Below, piece by piece: positions 1 to 8,731 of a stretch of DNA of 39,958 bases (the first letter of the stretch is position 1; the number at the start of each line of letters is the position of its first letter). The DNA is taken from NCBI RefSeq assembly GCF_002409645.1, contig NZ_DHNR01000022.1, positions 1 through 39,958 of the forward strand, read 5' to 3'. This stretch comes from Acetobacter sp. UBA5411 (GTDB lineage Bacteria; Pseudomonadota; Alphaproteobacteria; Acetobacterales; Acetobacteraceae). The notes under the pieces were generated by a model. That model ran no database searches. It had not been told where the DNA came from and saw nothing but the letters and a program-made list of their open reading frames with translations. The translations under genes and the position numbers were made by a program.

Positions 1-346
1 TTAACTGACGACACGCCGTAGGACAGAAATTTGAGCAAACATCAAATCTCGAAGCTGCTGGCAATAATGCAGAATGGTGCTGGCAATTTATAGCAGGCAG
101 ATTTAATTAAATATGCCTCTCCCGTTTTCTAGAGAACATATTTCTGCAAAACAGGATAGTTTATAAAAAAAATACTATAATTATAAAACAACTTCGATAT
201 CTCATTCGAATTTCCGATCAACAAAATGTCCTAATTTTCTCATCCTCATGAAAAAGTTAGAGCCACCTCCTCAAAGAGTGCTGTGCGGTCGGGCAAATTT
301 GTTCCTATGGTGTGAGAACCAAAAATAACAATATCGAATCAAGAAC
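1..346. promoter_or_regulatory. AT-rich upstream region of the gluconate genes
   Basis: No convincing gene is seen in this AT-rich stretch. A perfect TATAAT hexamer lies at 176-181 within a run of A and T, but no good -35 hexamer sits 17 bases before it. It is therefore only a possible -10 element for the gene starting at 347. If used, the leader would be about 160 nt long. The first three bases read as a stop codon on the minus strand, but the frame behind them closes within about 30 codons and shows nothing recognisable. Confidence 0.3.
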
Positions 347-1117
347 ATGCCCCCAAAAGACCTGTTTTCCCTTCGTGGTCGCCGCGTCCTTATCACCGGA
401 TCTTCACGCGGAATCGGTCTGGCTCTTGCCAAAGGGCTTGGCGAGTACGGTGCGGAGATTGTTCTGAACGGGCGCAATCAGGACGCTCTTGAACGGGCAC
501 AGTCTCAGCTGAAAGAGGCAGGCATAACGTCCTCCCTCTCCTCTTTTGATGCGACGGATCAGACTGCCGTTCTTTCTGCTGTCGAGACAATCGAACAGAA
601 TGAAGGTCCCATTGATATCCTGATCAACAATGCGGGTATCCAGCGACGCGCTCCACTGGAAGTTTTTTCTCGTGAAGACTGGGATGCGCTCATGGCGACC
701 AATCTCAACGCCGTCTTCTTCGTGGGACAGGCCGTCGCGCGCCACATGATCAGCCGAAAAAGGGGAAAGATCGTCAATATCTGCTCTGTACAGAGCGAAC
801 TTGCCCGCCCCGGAATTGCTCCCTACACAGCGGCAAAAGGTGCAGTGAAAAACCTGACAAAGGGAATGGCGACGGACTGGGCGAAATATGGCCTGCAGAT
901 CAATGGGCTTGCACCCGGTTATTTTGAAACGGACATGAATGCAGCGCTTGTAAAAGATAAAGACTTTACAGAATGGCTATGCAGGCGCACCCCCGCCGCA
1001 CGCTGGGGCAAGGTTGAGGAACTTATCGGAGCCGCCGTGTTTCTTTCCTCTGACGCCTCCAGTTTTGTAAACGGTCATATCCTGATGGTGGATGGCGGTA
1101 TCACCGCTTGCCTGTAG
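347..1117 (+). CDS. gno: gluconate 5-dehydrogenase (5-ketogluconate reductase), SDR family
   Basis: Cytosolic NADP-dependent short-chain dehydrogenase that interconverts D-gluconate and 5-keto-D-gluconate. The 256-aa length is that of Gluconobacter Gno. The Rossmann glycine motif TGSSRGIG is at residues 17-24 and NNAG at 94-97. The catalytic set is Ser147, Tyr160 and Lys164 (YTAAK), with the usual 13-residue Ser-Tyr spacing. Stretches such as INNAGIQRRAPLE and NICSVQSELARPGIAPY are what I remember of Gno, so the substrate call is firmer than for a generic SDR. The ATG is the only sensible start, but its ribosome binding site is weak. A gluconate permease follows 104 nt downstream, which supports the role in taking up and interconverting gluconate and ketogluconate. 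Confidence 0.9.
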   Translation: MPPKDLFSLRGRRVLITGSSRGIGLALAKGLGEYGAEIVLNGRNQDALERAQSQLKEAGITSSLSSFDATDQTAVLSAVETIEQNEGPIDILINNAGIQRRAPLEVFSREDWDALMATNLNAVFFVGQAVARHMISRKRGKIVNICSVQSELARPGIAPYTAAKGAVKNLTKGMATDWAKYGLQINGLAPGYFETDMNAALVKDKDFTEWLCRRTPAARWGKVEELIGAAVFLSSDASSFVNGHILMVDGGITACL

Positions 1118-1221
1118 AGAACGTATCCATAATCAGTTGCGCTATTCAGAGACAGCGCTGAAACACAGGAGAAAAACATCTCTGAAGACCGGCAGTCTCA
1201 TAATCGGAAATAACAATAAAA

Positions 1222-2565
1222 ATGAGCCCACTGTTCGCTATTATCCTGACCACAGGCGCCATCCTCAGTATCATTGTGCTGATTGCGCGTTTTCGTCTGA
1301 ACCCGTTCATCGTCCTGTTCGTCACCTCGATTGTCATTGCGCTGATAGCCGGAATGCCAGCGGACAAGGTGGTCGGCTCGTTCGAAAACGGAGCCGGTCA
1401 TGTGCTCGGGCATGTAGGCACGGTCATCGCGCTCGGGACCATGCTGGGAAAAATGCTGACCGAGTCAGGCGGCGCGGACCAGATAGCCTTAACGATTTCC
1501 CGCAAGGCGGGCCGTGGGCATGCGGATTGGGCCATGATGGTCATCGGGCTACTGGTCGGACTGCCTGTTTTCTTTGAAATCGGCTTCGTGCTGCTGATCC
1601 CCATCGCCTTCGTGCTGGCGGCACGGACAAACACATCCCTTCTGCGGATCGCGCTGCCTATGGGAGCCGCACTTTCCGTAACCCACGCGCTGATTCCGCC
1701 GCATCCAGCCGCTTTGCTCGCTGTCACCGCCTATCACGCCAATATCGGCAAGACCATTTTCTATGGGCTGCTTGTCGGCATCCCCACCGCCATCATTGCC
1801 GGGCCGATCTTTGGACGCTTTGCAGCCAGTCGCGTGCCTTTGCTCGAAGAAAACCCGCTGGCCGCTCAGTTTGTCAGTGCCGAACCTCCCGAGAACATGC
1901 CCGGCTTCGCTGTGACGCTGCTGACCATTCTTTCGCCGGTTATCCTGATGCTTCTGGGCTCCAGCGCGGATTTCATCTCGACACCGCATACTGCCCTCAA
2001 TGTCAGTCTACGCTTCCTCGGCAACACGGTCATCGCCCTGACACTGGCGACCATTCTCTCCTTTTATGTGCTCGGTCTGGCGCGCGGTTTTTCACGAGAG
2101 ACGATCCTCCGCTTTTCCACGGAATGTCTTGGCCCTACAGCACTGATCATGATTCTTGTTGGTGCAGGCGGTGGATTTGGAAAAGTCCTGATTGATAGCG
2201 GCATCTCGGATGCGATCACGCATGCGGCTCTGGGCGCTCACATGCCTCTGCTGGTTCTGGCATGGCTGCTGGCGGTCATTGTCCGGGTCGCCTGCGGTTC
2301 TGCAACCGTCGCGATGGCGACGGCTTCGGGGATCGTCGCTCCCATTCTCAACCATGCACCGAACATGTCTCCTGAACTCATGGTTCTGGTCACAGGCGCA
2401 GGCTCCGTGGCGCTTGGTCCGATGAACGACGCCGGATTCTGGCAGATCAAGGAATATCTCGGCCTGACCGTGCCTCAGACACTCAAGACATGGTCCGTTC
2501 TGGAAACGCTAATTGCCGTGTGCGGGCTGGTTTTCTGTCTGATCGGCTCGCTGTTTCTGCCCTGA
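1222..2565 (+). CDS. gntP: GntP-family gluconate:H+ symporter
   Basis: Inner-membrane permease of the GntP family (447 aa, the usual family length) that imports gluconate with protons. The protein is hydrophobic throughout, consistent with 12-14 membrane helices. Family-typical stretches are GLPVFFEIGFVLLIP at about 113-127 and THALIPPHPAAL at about 154-165. It lies 104 nt after gno on the same strand with no terminator visible between them, so cotranscription is likely. No clear Shine-Dalgarno sequence precedes the ATG at 1222; the stretch before it is A-rich. GntP relatives also carry other sugar acids, so gluconate is inferred partly from the neighbouring dehydrogenase. Confidence 0.88.
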   Translation: MSPLFAIILTTGAILSIIVLIARFRLNPFIVLFVTSIVIALIAGMPADKVVGSFENGAGHVLGHVGTVIALGTMLGKMLTESGGADQIALTISRKAGRGHADWAMMVIGLLVGLPVFFEIGFVLLIPIAFVLAARTNTSLLRIALPMGAALSVTHALIPPHPAALLAVTAYHANIGKTIFYGLLVGIPTAIIAGPIFGRFAASRVPLLEENPLAAQFVSAEPPENMPGFAVTLLTILSPVILMLLGSSADFISTPHTALNVSLRFLGNTVIALTLATILSFYVLGLARGFSRETILRFSTECLGPTALIMILVGAGGGFGKVLIDSGISDAITHAALGAHMPLLVLAWLLAVIVRVACGSATVAMATASGIVAPILNHAPNMSPELMVLVTGAGSVALGPMNDAGFWQIKEYLGLTVPQTLKTWSVLETLIAVCGLVFCLIGSLFLP

Positions 2566-2766
2566 GTTCCTTTCTGAAAGCTGGACTCTTCTCAGGCCCA
2601 TTGCGTGCGTTCTGAACAGTGCGACAGGATTTCAAGCCAATCTGTCGAGAGATATTTATTCAGGACTATAATGGTCCTGTAATATTCAAACATACGTTCA
2701 AGAAATATTTTGACGCCTCATTTTTCAGGTGACTGTTTCAAACAAAACAGGTCCCTTTCATTACAA

Positions 2767-2808
2767 TTGATGCACGTCAAAGACGCATTTCTTTTCCATC
2801 ATTAAATA
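2767..2808 (+). promoter_or_regulatory. FNR/FixK-type box with -10 element upstream of the pnt operon
   Basis: TTGAT-gcac-GTCAA at 2767-2780 is a near-perfect FNR/FixK/CRP-superfamily palindrome (TTGA-N6-TCAA). Its centre is at 2773.5. A TAAATA hexamer lies at 2803-2808, which would put the start site near 2815. The box would then be centred at about -41.5, the standard position for a class II activated promoter. The rest of the gap 2566-2901 holds no gene. Box and spacing are read directly; oxygen- or redox-linked activation is inferred. Confidence 0.6.
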
Positions 2809-2824
2809 ATCATAAAATTGAGTG

Positions 2825-2857
2825 GGTCCTGCGCGGGCCCCTCCCTCCTGAGGGAGG
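2825..2857 (+). other. two hairpins in the pnt leader
   Basis: CCTCCCT-cctg-AGGGAGG at 2840-2857 is a perfect 7-bp stem with a 4-nt loop. A second stem, GGTCC-tgcgc-GGGCC with one G-U pair, lies just before it. Both fall between the predicted start site near 2815 and the pntAA start at 2902. No U tract follows, so they look like leader structure and not a terminator. Confidence 0.4.
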
Positions 2858-2901
2858 TCTGTAAATTCAGAATGCCAATTCCAGAAAATGGATACTGATC
2901 A

Positions 2902-4089
2902 ATGAGCCTTAACATCGCGGCGATCAGGGAAAGGGAACAGGGAGAGCGACGCGTTGCGCTTATCCCTCTCGTGGCCCAGCGCATCCAGCATCTCGGCTGC
3001 ACGACGGCCCTCGAAACCGAGGCCGGTTCAGCTTCCTTCTATCCCGACGCATCCTACAAAAACACGACGATACAAAGCGATGTCGGAACACTGCTCGCCA
3101 GTGCCGACATCGTGCTTGCCGTCAATCCGCCCACTCCGGACATGATCGCCAGGATGCGATCAGGCTCCATCCTGATTTCCTTCATTTACGGGCGCACACA
3201 CCCGGATGTGGTCAAGGCGTTGCAGGCGCAGAAAATCACCTGCTTCGCCATGGAACAGATCCCCCGTATCAGTCGCGCACAGGCCATGGACGCCCTGTCC
3301 AGTCAGGCCACGCTCGCCGGATATTACGCCGTTCTGCTTGGCACGGTGCACATGCCGAAGATCCTTCCCATGATGACCACGGCTGTCGGTTCGCTGAGAG
3401 CTGCTCAGGTGCTGGTGATGGGTCTGGGTGTCGCCGGCCTGCAGGCTCTGGCGACCGCGGGACGTCTGGGCGCTGTGACCGAAGGGTATGACGTCCGGCC
3501 CGAGACGAAAGAAGAAGCGCACTCTCTTGGTGCGAAGTTTGTCGAAACCGGCGTGGATGCCACCGGTCAGGGCGGCTATGCCCGTGAACTGACTGCCGAC
3601 GAGAAGATCAAGGTCAAGGGTGTGCTGTCGGACCACATCGCCCGTGCCGATCTGATCGTCACCACGGCCGCTGTGCCGGGCCGGAAAGCGCCGCGCCTGA
3701 TTGACGCAGAGCAGATTTCAAAAATGAAGCCCGGCTCCGTCATCATCGACATGGGTGCTGAAGGCGGCGGCAACTGTGAAGGCACCGTCGCCGGTCAGAG
3801 CGTTCAGGTCGGCCCCACCCTTCTTGTAGGCCCGGTCAACCTGCCGTCCTGCCTCTCCGAGCAGGCCAGCGAACTTTATTCGAAAAACATCCTGAATCTG
3901 CTTCAGCAGATCATCAAGGACGGAAAACTGTCGCTCGATATGACGGACGAAGTGATCGCCAAGACGCTCGTCACGCATGACGGAAAAATCACCAACGACG
4001 CCGTGCGTGAAGCTGTCGAAGGACCTGCTCCAGCAGCAGCGCCAGCACCGCCTCCGGGCGCGGCACCGACCACCGGATCGAAAGGGTAA
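2902..4089 (+). CDS. pntAA: NAD(P) transhydrogenase subunit alpha, part 1 (NAD-binding domain I)
   Basis: Soluble domain I of the proton-translocating transhydrogenase, which binds NAD(H) and passes hydride to NADP in the PntB domain. The nucleotide-binding glycine motif GLGVAGLQA starts at residue 174, and Asp197 (EGYDVRP) ends the second strand. The stretch EQIPRISRAQAMDALSSQA is typical of the family. The last 25 or so residues are a Pro/Ala-rich linker ending at the stop. In enterobacteria this linker joins directly to the membrane part; here the membrane segment is a separate gene 4 nt downstream, the three-gene form common in Alphaproteobacteria. It is the first gene of the pntAA-pntAB-pntB-adh-aldh operon. 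Confidence 0.95.
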   Translation: MSLNIAAIREREQGERRVALIPLVAQRIQHLGCTTALETEAGSASFYPDASYKNTTIQSDVGTLLASADIVLAVNPPTPDMIARMRSGSILISFIYGRTHPDVVKALQAQKITCFAMEQIPRISRAQAMDALSSQATLAGYYAVLLGTVHMPKILPMMTTAVGSLRAAQVLVMGLGVAGLQALATAGRLGAVTEGYDVRPETKEEAHSLGAKFVETGVDATGQGGYARELTADEKIKVKGVLSDHIARADLIVTTAAVPGRKAPRLIDAEQISKMKPGSVIIDMGAEGGGNCEGTVAGQSVQVGPTLLVGPVNLPSCLSEQASELYSKNILNLLQQIIKDGKLSLDMTDEVIAKTLVTHDGKITNDAVREAVEGPAPAAAPAPPPGAAPTTGSKG

Positions 4090-4093
4090 TCCA

Positions 4094-4423
4094 ATGCCAG
4101 TGACATCCATGACTTTCATCATAGCGCTTTATATTTTCATGCTGGCGGCTTTCACCGGATATGTCGTCATCAGTCGCGTGCCGTCGATCCTGCACACCCC
4201 GCTGATGTCAGGCTCCAACTTCATCCACGGCATCGTCGTTGTGGGCGCTCTCAGCGTGCTGCTGTCCGCCACCACCATTCCTGAGCAGGTCATTGGTTTC
4301 GTTGGCGTGCTGTTTGGCGCGGGCAACGTGATGGGCGGTTACGTCGTCACGGATCGTATGCTGGCGATGTTCAAGCCCAGTAGCCAGAAACCGGCGCAGA
4401 AAGCGCAGGACGGGAAGGCCTGA
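4094..4423 (+). CDS. pntAB: NAD(P) transhydrogenase subunit alpha, part 2 (membrane)
   Basis: Short membrane subunit (109 aa) that supplies the N-terminal helices of the proton channel. Three hydrophobic segments are visible. Family-typical residues include FTGYVVISRVPSILHTPLMSG near the N-terminus and a conserved-looking His in FIHGI. The ATG at 4094 was chosen because AAAGGG lies about 8 nt upstream and because it gives the usual subunit length; the open frame runs further upstream into pntAA but without a plausible start. The gene begins 4 nt after pntAA and ends 4 nt before pntB, so the three are translated from one message. Confidence 0.93.
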   Translation: MPVTSMTFIIALYIFMLAAFTGYVVISRVPSILHTPLMSGSNFIHGIVVVGALSVLLSATTIPEQVIGFVGVLFGAGNVMGGYVVTDRMLAMFKPSSQKPAQKAQDGKA

Positions 4424-4427
4424 TCCA

Positions 4428-5855
4428 ATGAGCGCTGTTGATTATATCATCGGTCTGAGCGGGCTCGTCGCCTCCGGACTGTTCATTTATGGCCTCAAGG
4501 GGATGTCTTCGCCTGTCACGGCGGTGCGTGGCATCGTCATCGCAGGCTGGGGCATGGCCTTTGTTGTCGCCATCGCTTTTCTGCAGGCGTTCAACGTCTC
4601 GGACGAGGTTCTGCCTCACCTGCCCGTCAATCTTGGGCTGGCGGTCCTCGCCCTGCTCCTCGGCGGCGCATGGGCCGGCTGGAGAGGCAAGACGGTCGCC
4701 ATGACGGCGATGCCGCAGATGGTCGCCCTGTTCAACGGCATGGGTGGCGGTTCCGCCGCCGCCATCTCAGCTGTCGCCCTCCTGCGTCACAACGAGACCG
4801 ATGCGCTGCATCTGGGCGTGACGGTGCTGGGTGGCCTGATCGGCTGTATCTCGCTGACAGGCTCCCTCATCGCTTGGGCCAAGCTCGACGGTCGCATGAA
4901 GAACCCCATGCGGTTTGGTGGGCAGCAGATCTTCAACCTTGTGGTCTTCCTTGGAACCCTTGTGCTGGGCGGAATGGCTGTTATCAGCCAGATGCAGGGT
5001 GCGCCGGAAGCCGGTCTGTTCTCGCTGCTGTTCTTCCTCGGCGCGTTGTTCTTCGGCCTCTGCATGACCGTGCCGATTGGTGGCGCCGACATGCCGGTGG
5101 TGATCTCTCTCTATAACGCTTTTACGGGTCTGGCTGTCGGTCTTGAAGGCTATGTCATGGCTGACCCGGCCCTGATGATCGCCGGTATGGTCGTCGGCTC
5201 CGCCGGTACGCTGCTGACGCTGCTCATGGCCAAGGCGATGAACCGTTCGATCGCCAACGTGCTGTTCAGCAACTTCGGCGCGTCATCCGGTAAGACCGCT
5301 GGCGGTCCTGAAGGCAAGATGAAGTCCACGGACCCGGCCGACGCCGCCACCACGATGCGTTACGCTTCCAGCGTGATCATCATTCCAGGCTACGGTCTGG
5401 CCGTGGCTCAGGCACAGCAGAAGCTGTACGAGATGGTGAAGATGCTTCAGGCCGCTGGCGTGGATGTGAAGTTCGCGATCCATCCAGTCGCTGGACGTAT
5501 GCCGGGACACATGAACGTGCTGCTCGCCGAAGCCGGTGTGCCGTATGACATGATCTACGACATGGACGACATCAACGACAGCTTCAAGACAACTGACGTC
5601 GCCCTCGTCATTGGCGCGAACGACGTGGTCAACCCGTCTGCCCGCACCGACAAGTCCTCGCCAATCTATGGCATGCCGATCCTCAACGCCGACCAGGCGA
5701 AGCAGGTGTTCGTCATCAAACGTGGTCAGGGCACCGGTTACTCGGGCGTGCAGAACCCGCTGTTCTTCCTGCCGAACACCACGATGGTTTTCGGTGATGC
5801 GCAGGCAGTGCTGAGCAAGATGGTTGAGGCTCTCAAGGCTCTCGGAACCAACTGA
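4428..5855 (+). CDS. pntB: NAD(P) transhydrogenase subunit beta
   Basis: Membrane subunit (475 aa) with an N-terminal block of about nine helices (residues 1-280) that forms the proton path, followed by the cytosolic NADP(H)-binding domain III. Domain III motifs are GYGLAVAQAQ at 321-330, HPVAGRMPGHMNVLLAEAG at 352-370, GANDVVNP at 396-403 and KRGQGTGYSGVQNPLFF at 431-447. With the two alpha pieces it uses the proton gradient to make NADPH from NADH, or runs in reverse. It sits 4 nt after pntAB and 24 nt before the alcohol dehydrogenase start. Length and motifs show an intact subunit. Confidence 0.95.
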   Translation: MSAVDYIIGLSGLVASGLFIYGLKGMSSPVTAVRGIVIAGWGMAFVVAIAFLQAFNVSDEVLPHLPVNLGLAVLALLLGGAWAGWRGKTVAMTAMPQMVALFNGMGGGSAAAISAVALLRHNETDALHLGVTVLGGLIGCISLTGSLIAWAKLDGRMKNPMRFGGQQIFNLVVFLGTLVLGGMAVISQMQGAPEAGLFSLLFFLGALFFGLCMTVPIGGADMPVVISLYNAFTGLAVGLEGYVMADPALMIAGMVVGSAGTLLTLLMAKAMNRSIANVLFSNFGASSGKTAGGPEGKMKSTDPADAATTMRYASSVIIIPGYGLAVAQAQQKLYEMVKMLQAAGVDVKFAIHPVAGRMPGHMNVLLAEAGVPYDMIYDMDDINDSFKTTDVALVIGANDVVNPSARTDKSSPIYGMPILNADQAKQVFVIKRGQGTGYSGVQNPLFFLPNTTMVFGDAQAVLSKMVEALKALGTN

Positions 5856-5879
5856 AGATTGATAAAGGAGACCAGATCC

Positions 5880-6908
5880 ATGGCAGGCAAGATGAAGGCG
5901 GCAGTCGCCCACGAATTCAACAAGCCGCTGACGATCGAGGAACTCGACATCCCGACGATCAACCAGAACCAGATTCTGGTGAAGATGGACGCGTGTGGTG
6001 TGTGTCATACGGACCTGCACGCCGTGCGTGGTGACTGGCCCACCAAACCGACACTGCCGTTCATTCCCGGCCATGAAGGCGTCGGCCATGTCGTTCAGGT
6101 CGGCAGCAATGTGAACTGGATCAAGGAAGGCGACTATGTCGGTGTGCCATTCCTTTACTCCGCCTGCGGTCACTGTGTGCATTGTCTTGGAGGCTGGGAG
6201 ACCCTGTGTGAAAAGCAGGAAGACACCGGCTATACCGTCAATGGCTGCTTTGCCGAGTACGTCGTGGCGGACCCCAACTATGTCGCCCATATTCCCAAAG
6301 GTGCGGACCCGCTCCAGATCGCTCCAGTCCTTTGCGCCGGTCTGACGGTCTACAAGGCGTTGAAGATGACGGACACGAAACCCGGCGACTGGGTGGCTGT
6401 GTCCGGTGTCGGTGGTCTGGGCCAGATGGCGATGCAGTATGGTGTCGCCATGGGCAAGAACATGATCGCCGTGGACATTGACGACGAAAAACTGGCGACC
6501 GCCAAGAAACTGGGGGCGGCGCTCACCGTTAACGCCAAGGACACGGATCCGGCCGCATTCATCCAGAAAGAAGTCGGCGGCGCTCAGGGTGTGGTGGTCA
6601 CCGCCGTTTCCCGTATCGCCTTTTCCCAGGCGATGGGGTATGCACGTCGAGGCGGAACTATCGTTCTCAATGGCCTGCCGCCGGGAGATTTCCCGGTGTC
6701 GATCTTCGACATGGTCATGAACGGAACGACGGTCCGAGGGTCAATCGTGGGTACACGGCTCGACATGATCGAGGCGCTGTCATTCTTTGCAGACGGAAAG
6801 GTGCACTCGGTTGTGAAGCCGGACAAACTGGAAAACATCAACCGTATCTTTGATGATCTGGAAAACGGTCGCATTGATGGCCGTGTCGTTCTGGACTTCC
6901 GGAGCTGA
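5880..6908 (+). CDS. adhP: zinc-dependent alcohol dehydrogenase (AdhP type)
   Basis: Cytosolic NAD-dependent medium-chain alcohol dehydrogenase that interconverts primary alcohols and aldehydes. Catalytic zinc ligands are Cys42 (GVCHTDLH), His65 (GHEGVG) and Cys152. Structural zinc ligands are Cys96, Cys99, Cys102 and Cys110. The Rossmann motif GVGGLG is at 176-181. The ATG at 5880 has AAAGGAG nine bases upstream; an in-frame TTG at 5859 would add seven residues but lies ahead of that ribosome binding site. It follows pntB in the same operon, which ties alcohol/aldehyde redox in the cytosol to NADH/NADPH exchange. The exact alcohol is not readable from sequence. Confidence 0.9.
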   Translation: MAGKMKAAVAHEFNKPLTIEELDIPTINQNQILVKMDACGVCHTDLHAVRGDWPTKPTLPFIPGHEGVGHVVQVGSNVNWIKEGDYVGVPFLYSACGHCVHCLGGWETLCEKQEDTGYTVNGCFAEYVVADPNYVAHIPKGADPLQIAPVLCAGLTVYKALKMTDTKPGDWVAVSGVGGLGQMAMQYGVAMGKNMIAVDIDDEKLATAKKLGAALTVNAKDTDPAAFIQKEVGGAQGVVVTAVSRIAFSQAMGYARRGGTIVLNGLPPGDFPVSIFDMVMNGTTVRGSIVGTRLDMIEALSFFADGKVHSVVKPDKLENINRIFDDLENGRIDGRVVLDFRS

Positions 6909-6976
6909 GCCCGATCGCGTCCTGAGCACGAACGCGGCATCCTCAACTGCACCGCAACAAGAAAGGAATTGGGCAC

Positions 6977-8368
6977 ATGGCCTACGCAACGACAAATCCG
7001 TTCACCAATGAACAGATCAAGGTGTTCCCGAACGCAACGGACGCCGAAATTGATACCGCTCTTGATTCGGCTCACAACGCGTTCCTGTCATGGCGCACCA
7101 CTTCCTTTGCGGAGCGTGCGAAGGTGATGCAGAAGGCCGCTGACATTCTGCGCGCCAACATCGACGAATACTCGAAGCTGCTGACCCTTGAGATGGGCAA
7201 GGTTTTCGGTGAGTCCAAGGCCGAGACAGAGCTGTCCGCCGCCATCTTCGAATATTACGCGAAGAACGCCGAGAAGCTGCTGGTTCCTGAAGAGCTGCCC
7301 GTCGCCAACAAGGACGAAGGCCGCGCGAAGGTCATCCACCAGCCGCTGGGCGTTCTGCTTGCCGTCGAGCCTTGGAACTTCCCGTTCTATCAGGTCGCCC
7401 GCATCATTGCCCCGCAGCTTTCCGCTGGTAACACGGTTGTCCTGAAGCACGCGTCCAACGTGCCGCAGTGCGCTGCCGCCATGGACAAGCTGATGATCGA
7501 AGCCGGTCTGCCGAAGGGTGCTTTCCAGAACCTGTATCCAACGCATGATCAGGTTTCCCGTATTCTCGGTGATCACCGCGTACGTGGCCTGGCCCTGACG
7601 GGTTCCGAGGGTGCTGGCGCCCGTCTGGCAGCCGAAGCTGGCAAGGCCCTGAAGAAGTGCACGATGGAACTGGGTGGCGCGGACGCCTTCATCGTTCTGG
7701 ACGATGCCGATCTTGAGAAAACAGTGAAGTGGGCCGTGTTTGGCCGTCACTGGAATGCTGGTCAGGTCTGCGTGTCTTCCAAGCGTATGATCGTGGTCGA
7801 TGCTGTTTATGACCAGTTCCTCAAGCAGTATCGTGAAGGCGTTGCGAAGCTGAAGATGGGCGACCCGATGGACCCGGCCACCACGCTGGCTCCGCTGTCT
7901 TCCCAGAAGGCCGCTGACGATCTGAAGAAGCAGGTTGAAGGCGCTGTTGCAGCCGGTGCGAAAGCGGAAGAGATCCCGCTGGAAATGCCGAACGCAGGTG
8001 CATTCTTCCGCCCTGTCATTCTGACGGACGTAAAGGACGGCAACCCCGCCATGCGCGAGGAGTTCTTCGGCCCGGTCTCCATGATCTTCCGCGTGAAGGA
8101 CGAAGCCGAAGCCATCCGTATGGCCAATGACAGCCCGTATGGCCTTGGTGGTTCCGTCTTCACAAAGGACGAAGCCCGCGGTGTTCGCGTTGCCGAGCAG
8201 ATCGAAACCGGCATGGTGTTCGTGAACCATCCGACGATGGTGAAGGCTGACCTGCCTTTCGGTGGCGTGCTGCGCTCCGGCTTCGGTCGTGAACTGATCG
8301 GTCTCGGCATCAAGGAATTCGTCAACCACAAGCTGGTTGACGTTGTTGATATCGACGCACCCTTCTGA
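6977..8368 (+). CDS. NAD(P)-dependent succinate-semialdehyde-type aldehyde dehydrogenase
   Basis: ALDH-superfamily enzyme (463 aa) that oxidises an aldehyde to its acid. The key residues are Asn134 (PWNF), Lys157 (VLKHA), Glu231 (MELGG) and the nucleophile Cys265 (GQVCVSSKR). The stretches VLKHASNV and ALKKCTMELGGADAFIVLDDADLE match what I recall of E. coli Sad/YneI more than GabD, so succinate semialdehyde is a likely but unproven substrate. AAAGGA lies about 10 nt before the ATG. It is the last gene of the pnt operon, 68 nt after the alcohol dehydrogenase, and an intrinsic terminator follows at 8419. Together the two enzymes could carry an alcohol through aldehyde to acid in the cytosol. 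Confidence 0.88.
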   Translation: MAYATTNPFTNEQIKVFPNATDAEIDTALDSAHNAFLSWRTTSFAERAKVMQKAADILRANIDEYSKLLTLEMGKVFGESKAETELSAAIFEYYAKNAEKLLVPEELPVANKDEGRAKVIHQPLGVLLAVEPWNFPFYQVARIIAPQLSAGNTVVLKHASNVPQCAAAMDKLMIEAGLPKGAFQNLYPTHDQVSRILGDHRVRGLALTGSEGAGARLAAEAGKALKKCTMELGGADAFIVLDDADLEKTVKWAVFGRHWNAGQVCVSSKRMIVVDAVYDQFLKQYREGVAKLKMGDPMDPATTLAPLSSQKAADDLKKQVEGAVAAGAKAEEIPLEMPNAGAFFRPVILTDVKDGNPAMREEFFGPVSMIFRVKDEAEAIRMANDSPYGLGGSVFTKDEARGVRVAEQIETGMVFVNHPTMVKADLPFGGVLRSGFGRELIGLGIKEFVNHKLVDVVDIDAPF

Positions 8369-8418
8369 AGACTGCGCTTGGAGGCGGGAGAGAAATCTTC
8401 CGCTTCTTCACGGCCTAG

Positions 8419-8454
8419 AATCCGGTTTTCCTTTGCAGGGAACCGGATTTTTTT
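8419..8454 (+). terminator. intrinsic terminator of the pnt operon
   Basis: AATCCGGTT (8419-8427) pairs with AACCGGATT (8441-8449). The stem is directly followed by a run of seven T ending at 8454, giving a strong rho-independent terminator for 2902-8368. Confidence 0.9.
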
Positions 8455-8731
8455 GTGCCTGATTTGTGAGTGAAGTATCTGGATTGAAGTAGAAACTTAT
8501 ATCAATGCAGCGGACTGTTCCGAAACAGACCCTGTCTCCATCATCATATGGTAATGCTGTATCTATCCAGTTACTTCAAAAATGCGTCGGAATACATTTC
8601 ACCAGACCGAAGCATTTCAGGACGACGCAACACACTACGACAAGATGGAAGCAACTATCTCCACAGCTATTCAACTGATCGCTCTAATTCCCGTAATGAG
8701 AAACGACACACAAGAAAATATGTAACACCTT
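8455..8731. other. intergenic region between convergent units
   Basis: No supported gene. One plus-strand frame of 68 codons (8548-8754) is basic, has no ribosome binding site and runs into the 3' end of the minus-strand ABC gene. No clear terminator for the minus-strand operon is visible here. Confidence 0.5.

Noticed and set aside
5283..6290. 335-codon minus-strand frame across pntB and adhP
   Set aside because: Shadow of two well-supported genes; composition dominated by His, Val and Asp from antisense codons.
7088..8329. 413-codon minus-strand frame across the aldehyde dehydrogenase
   Set aside because: Shadow of a highly conserved gene; His/Gln/Arg-rich with no domain.
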